DNA of 64,000 bases from NCBI GenBank assembly GCA_033239525.1, contig BSYO01000004.1:12810037-12874036 (forward strand). The letters run 5' to 3'. The stretch is from Nepenthes gracilis. Its lineage: Eukaryota > Streptophyta > Magnoliopsida > Caryophyllales > Nepenthaceae. The notes beneath the pieces were generated by a model that was not told where the DNA came from, did no database searches, and worked only from the letters and a program-made list of their open reading frames with translations. Made by a program: the position numbers and the translations under genes. Shown here piece by piece: positions 58,701 to 64,000 of the stretch (position 1 is its first letter; each line of letters opens with the position of its first letter).

Positions 58701-59490
58701 GATCAATGGGTTTATCGGTATGCCAACAAGATTTAAAATTACTCAGTGTAGAAATTTTGAGATTACAAATTGTTAAAACCTTAAAATTTTAGGTAATGAT
58801 CTAAAATTGTATCAAATTTATGATGACTGTTATTGTTAAAACTTCTTGATCTGTGATGAATTGAAGATCTGTGAGGATTGTTTTTGTGTTATGGCTATCT
58901 TAAAATCAGTTTTAATCAATATTACTGCGTAAATTAGGTGTTTGAAATAAAAAACATGTTTGATGGAGATGTCAATTTGAGGACATGCCAACGAAATAGA
59001 GAGAATGTAAGGTATTTCACCCTTGAAATTTAAGTGTGATTTAAGGCTTGTGTCAAAATCTTAATTGAGTTTGATGAGGAATTAAGATATTAGATTGAAA
59101 AATGGTGGTGATGAAACCATAATCAGATGATCTGAACTTGCTGATTTATTAGAGCGCGCAGCAGAGGAGTGATAAATTTGTACATATAATAAGGTTTAAA
59201 GTAACATTCAGAGGAAATGTTCAACCTTGAGGTTTAATATGAAATGAAATGAGGTATTCTGCTTGTTTAAGGTTTGAAATTAAGTTAGAAAAGTAGTTAA
59301 TAAAATAGGTTTGTCTCCGAACTTAGTGAATTTGGAACTGGAAAGGACATGTCAAATAATGAGGATCAATGCAATTCTAATGTTTATTGTTTTTCTAGGA
59401 AAACCACTCGACTTTGGAAATGATTTAGATATGTTAGGAAGGTTTCTTGATTCTGAAAATTTAAGGATCGTTAAATTTCGAGGACAAAAT
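55734..59490 (+). other. Non-coding internal region of element H
   Basis: Purine-biased, AT-rich, with no ORF above about 70 codons. The frame 59311-59514 ends in the IVKFRGQNFYKWGRV-like reading of the conserved 3' motif, which is not part of the protein in related elements. I could not identify gag, RT or integrase motifs in any frame. Confidence 0.6.
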
Positions 59491-59496
59491 TTCTAT

Positions 59497-59509
59497 AAGT
59501 GGGGGAGAG
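59497..59509 (+). promoter_or_regulatory. Polypurine tract of element H
   Basis: AAGTGGGGGAGAG directly precedes the 3' LTR and is closely similar to the PPT at 150-164. Confidence 0.75.
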
Positions 59510-61330
59510 TATGAGATTCTGATATCGAAATATGATAATTATGGAATAATTATATTGATGAAAATCATGTTTGTGTTTAAATATAGTAAAAAATTTAGTA
59601 CCGAAGTAAGATGAGGCGAAATGGGCCAAAACAGGAGGGGTGCTCAATGGGAGCTCGAGTGGTGCTCGAGCGCCATTTTACGAAAGCGGCCACCTGATGG
59701 CCGGTCAAGGCGAGATGGCGGCGGCGGTAGCCTACAAGGCTGGCACTCGAGCAGCACTTGAGAGCCATCCGAGGGGAGAAACAACGCAAGGCAGCTCTCG
59801 AGCACCGCTAGACGAGTGCTCGAGCACTGGCCCCGAGTAAGTCACGTGATCCCCCCTTCCTTTTGTTTTAAATGGGAAATTGGATGGGAGAGACGGGAGA
59901 TCAACACCGAGCACGACAGAGGCATGAAGAGGAGGAAGGAGATAAAAGTGAAGAGAGGAGGGGAAAATCCACCAATCTAATCTGATCCAGGTAAAAATAA
60001 TGGTAGATCAAGCACAGACAAATGTACCTCAGACGTTATTTTCTACTTTTATAACTTTTTGTATCTCAAAAATGGTATTTATACTTTAAATCTATGGTTC
60101 TACATGTTTACTGTAAATATTATATATTTTTCCTGATTAATCGGATAGATTTCATGCTTATTTGTATAAACTGCTATATATGCCTCTGATTTCGTGAAAA
60201 AAAATGTGTTTGGTGTGTTCGTTTATCGTCCGGACAGTTTGGCAAAACCCTAAGCACAAAAATGAAGGGATTTAACTGTTTTAATCAAAAATTGCTATTA
60301 TATAAATCTTAATCTGTAACGAGACACTATCCATGATGCAATTTATGCCTGAAAAATTTACATGGATTTATACTGTTAAATTTTTGAGGATTTCTGAAGT
60401 TAAACTGAAGGGTGTCAAATTGTAATTATATATTCTGAGATAAATCTGAAGGGTTTCAAACTGTTTTTATATATTCTGAAGTGAAATTGAAGGATTATAA
60501 ACTATTACTGTATGTTTTGAAACTGATTAAAGAGTTAATTTAAAATTTTGACTGACTTCTGAAATTGAAAAGGTTTTCAGTTGAAAAATAAGAAGAAAAA
60601 TATTTCTGATACTGTTAATTAGGACTCAAGACTGATATACAGTCAGATTAGATTCTCCGGCATGCTTTAGAATCTTATGGTGATAATCAACGATAACTCT
60701 ATCCATGGAGTTACACGCGGTCCGCCCTTCCTCAAAGCATTAGTTTCAGAGGGTAGAATTCAAATGATCCACCATCCTTCGGGAGGTATTAATACATAAC
60801 CCACCATCCTTTGGGAGGTATTTATATATAATCCCACGAGAAGGGATAATCCCACAAGACGAGGTACTTGTTGGCCTTAGATTGTGTGGAGTGAACACAT
60901 TCTATCCTCGATTATTCACCCCCTCTGTTAGTAGGGTCTACTGGTTGGATCTTTTACTGATAGAAAATGAATTTTCAATAATTTATAGAATTGAGACCGA
61001 TTTCTACTTTCTAAAGCCTGTTTTACCGGTTTATTATTAATGAAGTATGATTACACTGATTTTTAATTTTTAAAATTTGAGTGTTTTTGTTTCCTGACAG
61101 TTCTGTAACCTTCTACATCATATTCTGCTATAGTTTCTGTAAATCACTACTTTAAAGTATTTATACTTTAACATACATTTGTATCTATTTTACTGCATTC
61201 GATTCTGTATGAATGTTTTACTGTATGTCTGCATGTACCTTATTGGATTTTGGCTCACTATTTTACTGTTTTTTTCCTATAGATAAGGCTGTAAAACTAG
61301 TACCAAATAAAGAGGAGTGATACCATTAGT
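59510..61330 (+). repeat. 3' LTR of element H, truncated
   Basis: It starts TATGAGATTCTGATATCG, with the terminal TG changed to TA. It is colinear with 53460-55190 and keeps the palindrome cluster (59640-59835) and leader. The last roughly 530 bp are missing because of the insertion at 61331. Confidence 0.8.
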
Positions 61331-61340
61331 TGTGACGACC

Positions 61341-61390
61341 CGAGCTCGGACCCTCGAACCCGACCTGAGCTCGGATCCTCGAACCCGACC
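61341..61390. repeat. 25-bp tandem duplication at the LTR I terminus
   Basis: Two adjacent copies (61341-61365, 61366-61390) of a GAGCTCGGA(C/T)CCTCGAACCC-type unit differing at two positions, 10 bp from the LTR end and rich in CpG. Confidence 0.85.
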
Positions 61391-61974
61391 CGGACTGTCA
61401 CAGTGAAAGTCTCGAATCATCCTAAATTTTAAAAATTACATATCATTAATTAACTCAACATCATCAAAATATCATCAATGATCCTCATAAATGCAACATA
61501 AATTAAACATCCATATAGCAATAATAATAACTTCAGTAAATGATAACGATGTCCCAAAATATCAATTCTCATAAAGAAAATCTAACACAAGTTGAACAAT
61601 AAGTAAATCAAAAATCTTATATCCCCATTCGGAGAACCTCGAACTCTGATATCACCTCTATCTGGTGGCTACCCAAAAGTCACATGATCTCCTTGATCGT
61701 GATATCAACTTGCCTAATCTAGAGCCAATAAAATACAAGAGTGAGCCGAATGCCCAACAAGTAAACATAATCAATAATAGATGAGTACAATTAAGCATCT
61801 CGGATAATAAAATAATAAATAAAATCAATAATAATAGGAAATAGATTGACCACTATCCGAGACTCAATAACATGTCGTATCCACAACCCGAAGGCCACGT
61901 GAACGGCTAAGTATCAAGGAAGCAACATGGATTCCGTCGAATTCGATCGTCAGCTCAATACGATGTCACAACTA

Positions 61975-63200
61975 TATGAACAACAGCAGTCTCCAGGGAC
62001 CTTATTTTATCATAGTGGACCAAAGGCCACGTATTTATGCCCCCGACGGCTGGGTGAGTACCACAAGGTTACCTGGTATCCCCACTACCGCTACAGTCCT
62101 CCCAGAGGCTGTACCCGTAGCATCTCATACCATCTCCGATAACCCTCACCAATGATATCCTAAATATCATCCTCTACGATGGTCCCTAGGTTATACGCAT
62201 CCCTTTTGACTAACTGTACGAGATAACAAGAATCTGAATATCAGCTCAATTTGAGGTCACCATTGTACGAGACAATAAGAATCTCCCTGAACCTTATTCT
62301 ACCATAGTGAACCAAAGGCCATGTATTTATGCCCCCAACGGTTGGGTAATACAACGAGGTCATCCATGGTATCCCCACTACCCCTACAGTCCTTTCGGAG
62401 ATTGTACCCGTAGCATACTTATACCATCTCCGAACTCCTCACCAATGATATCCCAGATACCCTTCTCTATGATGGTCACTAGGTTATAAGCATCCCTTCT
62501 CAATATCAACGACCTCAATCCTCCGAAATGGAATCAGTATTGGAAAAGTATAGACTACTTTACAGTACCACGAACTCCCATTCGTCCAGTTACCGTAAAG
62601 TTTTTGCACACTCTCATTTACTTATCTATAGAGTGCCAATAAAATATACGCACACCACTAAGATTAACACGAAGAATCATTTATCGGGTTTCATCAATGA
62701 GATATAGGAATCATCACGTAACCGATTAATATTATTTCAAGTGTGCCAATAAACAATGGTAATCCTCTGGAATCCGACACAACGATGATTGGGGATTTTC
62801 CCGGTCCATATGTCAGCTAAAATGACCAGCATAATCACGATAACAATCAATATGGATTTCGCTGAATCTGAATATCTCAGAATCACACAAGGATACTACC
62901 AACCAACTAATGAGGTACTCAACAATCATAGAATATCACAAGAAAACTCTTGAATCTTATTCTGCCACTGTGAACTAAAGGCTGCGTATATCCTCCAATG
63001 GCTGGGTACTTGCACGGGCTATCGATGCTCGCAAGTTTGACCTCCGACCAAAATCCATGGTCCACAGAGACTCTACCAAACAAGGTACAGATGTCTCTCG
63101 AGCATGCTCATCATGCTCATCTTCCGACTCTATCAGGTACGGAGGATACCTCACATGTCAACCCAGCATCTCTCGCCATGATATCCTCGATATCATGATC
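61975..63200. repeat. Diverged direct repeats in LTR I
   Basis: A segment beginning CCTTATTTTATCATAGTGGA, with CCAAAGGCCACGTATTTATG and CCCCACTACC...TACAGTCC, occurs at about 62000-62215. It recurs about 292 bp later (62290-62500) and in a more diverged form at about 62955-63215. Confidence 0.75.
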
Positions 63201-63818
63201 TACGATATTCACATGGCCAAAAGCGTCCCGCCAAACTAGGCAACGTATCTCAACCCACCAGGATACGGAAATCAGTATCGGATAAGCGTAGACCATATTT
63301 ATGTACCATAGCCTCCCATTCGACCAGATACTTTAATAATTTCATACACTCTCCTCAACCTTGATCGTAGGAAGCCAACAAATTCAAATACTCACACACC
63401 GAGTATAATGCAAAGAAAACTTTGCAACATCAACAATAGAACGTCGTTCGGTGCTAACCAGGGACTGTACTCAAGCCATCAAATCTAACACAAAGGAATT
63501 TCTCACAGCATGAATAATAGATAAACTCAAACCAAGATATTATATTTTACTCAATGGAACTATTAAACTATTCTTCCATTCTGTTGCGTTACAATGTCTA
63601 TAGCTAAGGCCAAGCAATCTCTATTTTTATTAGATTCCACTCCCAATTAACTTTGCCAGGTTCCAACAAATTAATTGGCAATATTAATTTCTTCATAAAA
63701 TCAGCATAACTCTGAACACAGGCCAATATACCTTTATAAATACAACATACACAAACTGTAATTATCCTTTATGATCTTTACCATCTTTATTTTCATACAT
63801 ACCCATATAACCACACAT

Positions 63819-63975
63819 TAACATACATATATATATATATATACACACACAAATGCACCCCTCACACACGCATGGCAGCACAACTACCTACCTCACACAC
63901 AATCCACACACATATGCACACACACACGGCAGCAATGCTGCCTCCCTCACACACACATGCACACAGTGCACACCG
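63819..63975. repeat. TA/CA-rich microsatellite region
   Basis: An ATATATATAT run (63828-63842) followed by interrupted CACACA tracts containing two GGCAGCA phrases. Confidence 0.85.
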
Positions 63976-64000
63976 CCTTCATGCCATCACCAATTGCGAA

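Larger units (their letters stand above)
53460..61330 (+). mobile_element. Non-coding gypsy-like LTR element H (LARD-like), 3' LTR truncated
   Basis: Two direct LTRs (53460-55717 and 59510-61330) flank a 3.8-kb internal region with a PBS-like start and a PPT at its end but no recognisable gag or pol. The last internal bases contain AAATTTCGAGGACAAAATTT and GGGGGAGAG, the standard 3' end of Tekay/Del elements. That ties H to this lineage. Either it lost coding sequence long ago and decayed, or it is a large retrotransposon derivative (LARD). The 3' LTR is cut by the reverse LTR at 61331. Confidence 0.75.
61331..64000 (-). mobile_element. Reverse gypsy-type LTR (I), incomplete at the window edge
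   Basis: It starts on the plus strand TGTGACGACCCGAGC, the complement of the ...GTCACA terminus shared by gypsy LTRs here. The break in the H LTR at 61330 marks its insertion site; a TSD such as TTAGT (61326-61330) cannot be confirmed because the other end is outside. No coding domain is seen in 2.67 kb. It holds a 25-bp terminal duplication, roughly 290-bp internal repeats and a CA-rich microsatellite region. ORFs at 61927-62142, 62307-62489 and 62998-63239 lie in the repeat copies. Confidence 0.65.

Noticed and set aside
61927..63239. Related small ORFs in LTR I
   Set aside because: They are similar because of the internal direct repeats and have no known domain.

Overview
The window looks like retrotransposon-filled heterochromatin from a seed-plant nuclear genome. 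The sequence is AT-rich and holds no bacterial-style operons. Almost every recognisable coding trace belongs to plant LTR retrotransposons: Ty3/gypsy of the chromovirus (Tekay/Del-like) and Tat types, and Ty1/copia of the SIRE/Maximus and other types. I found no convincing host gene, rRNA, tRNA or CRISPR array. The species cannot be told from the sequence alone. Boundaries below were set by hand from TG...CA ends, 5-bp target-site duplications (TSDs), primer-binding sites (PBS), polypurine tracts (PPT) and comparison of repeated copies within the window.

Left third (1-17992). The window opens in the last codons of a chromovirus pol (3-101) and its 3' LTR (165-5752). That LTR is split by a reverse-oriented 3.5-kb solo LTR (379-3889, TSD GTTCA) carrying a 991-bp internal tandem duplication. 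After degenerate AT-rich DNA come a reverse SIRE-like solo LTR (8329-9477) and a gypsy solo LTR (10036-15770). The latter is split by a short non-autonomous element with two LTRs (10141-13405, TSD GAGTT). An old copia-like solo LTR follows (15975-16643).

Middle (17993-39757). T1 (17993-31860, TSD AGAAG) is a nearly complete but decayed Tat-type element on the minus strand. It keeps gag, protease, RT, two RNase H domains and integrase remnants, plus an antisense ORF (aORF) on the plus strand. A 2.5-kb solo LTR (25974-28464, TSD GATTC) sits at its protease/RT junction. T1 itself lies in a copia element whose RT/RNase H end is at 32309-33110. T2 (33401-39757, TSD ATATT) is a second Tat-type element that has lost all of pol. 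It keeps a 267-codon gag fragment on the minus strand and a large aORF on the plus strand, converging on a 56-bp minisatellite.

Right third (39758-64000). A gypsy solo LTR with a perfect TSD (41506-43779) and a copia RT remnant are followed by a chain of truncations: a SIRE-like copia element (from 45606), cut by a gypsy element (from 48998), cut by a non-coding element with two LTRs (53460-61330), cut by a reverse LTR that runs off the window (61331 on).

The most unusual signals are regulatory. Inverted pairs of the W-box core (TTGAC) are packed into LTRs of unrelated families. A CpG-rich palindrome close to GCGCTCGAGCGC, apparently decaying by deamination, is clustered just upstream of the TATA box in several gypsy and copia LTRs. 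T2, a pol-less element retaining gag and aORF, is the other standout.
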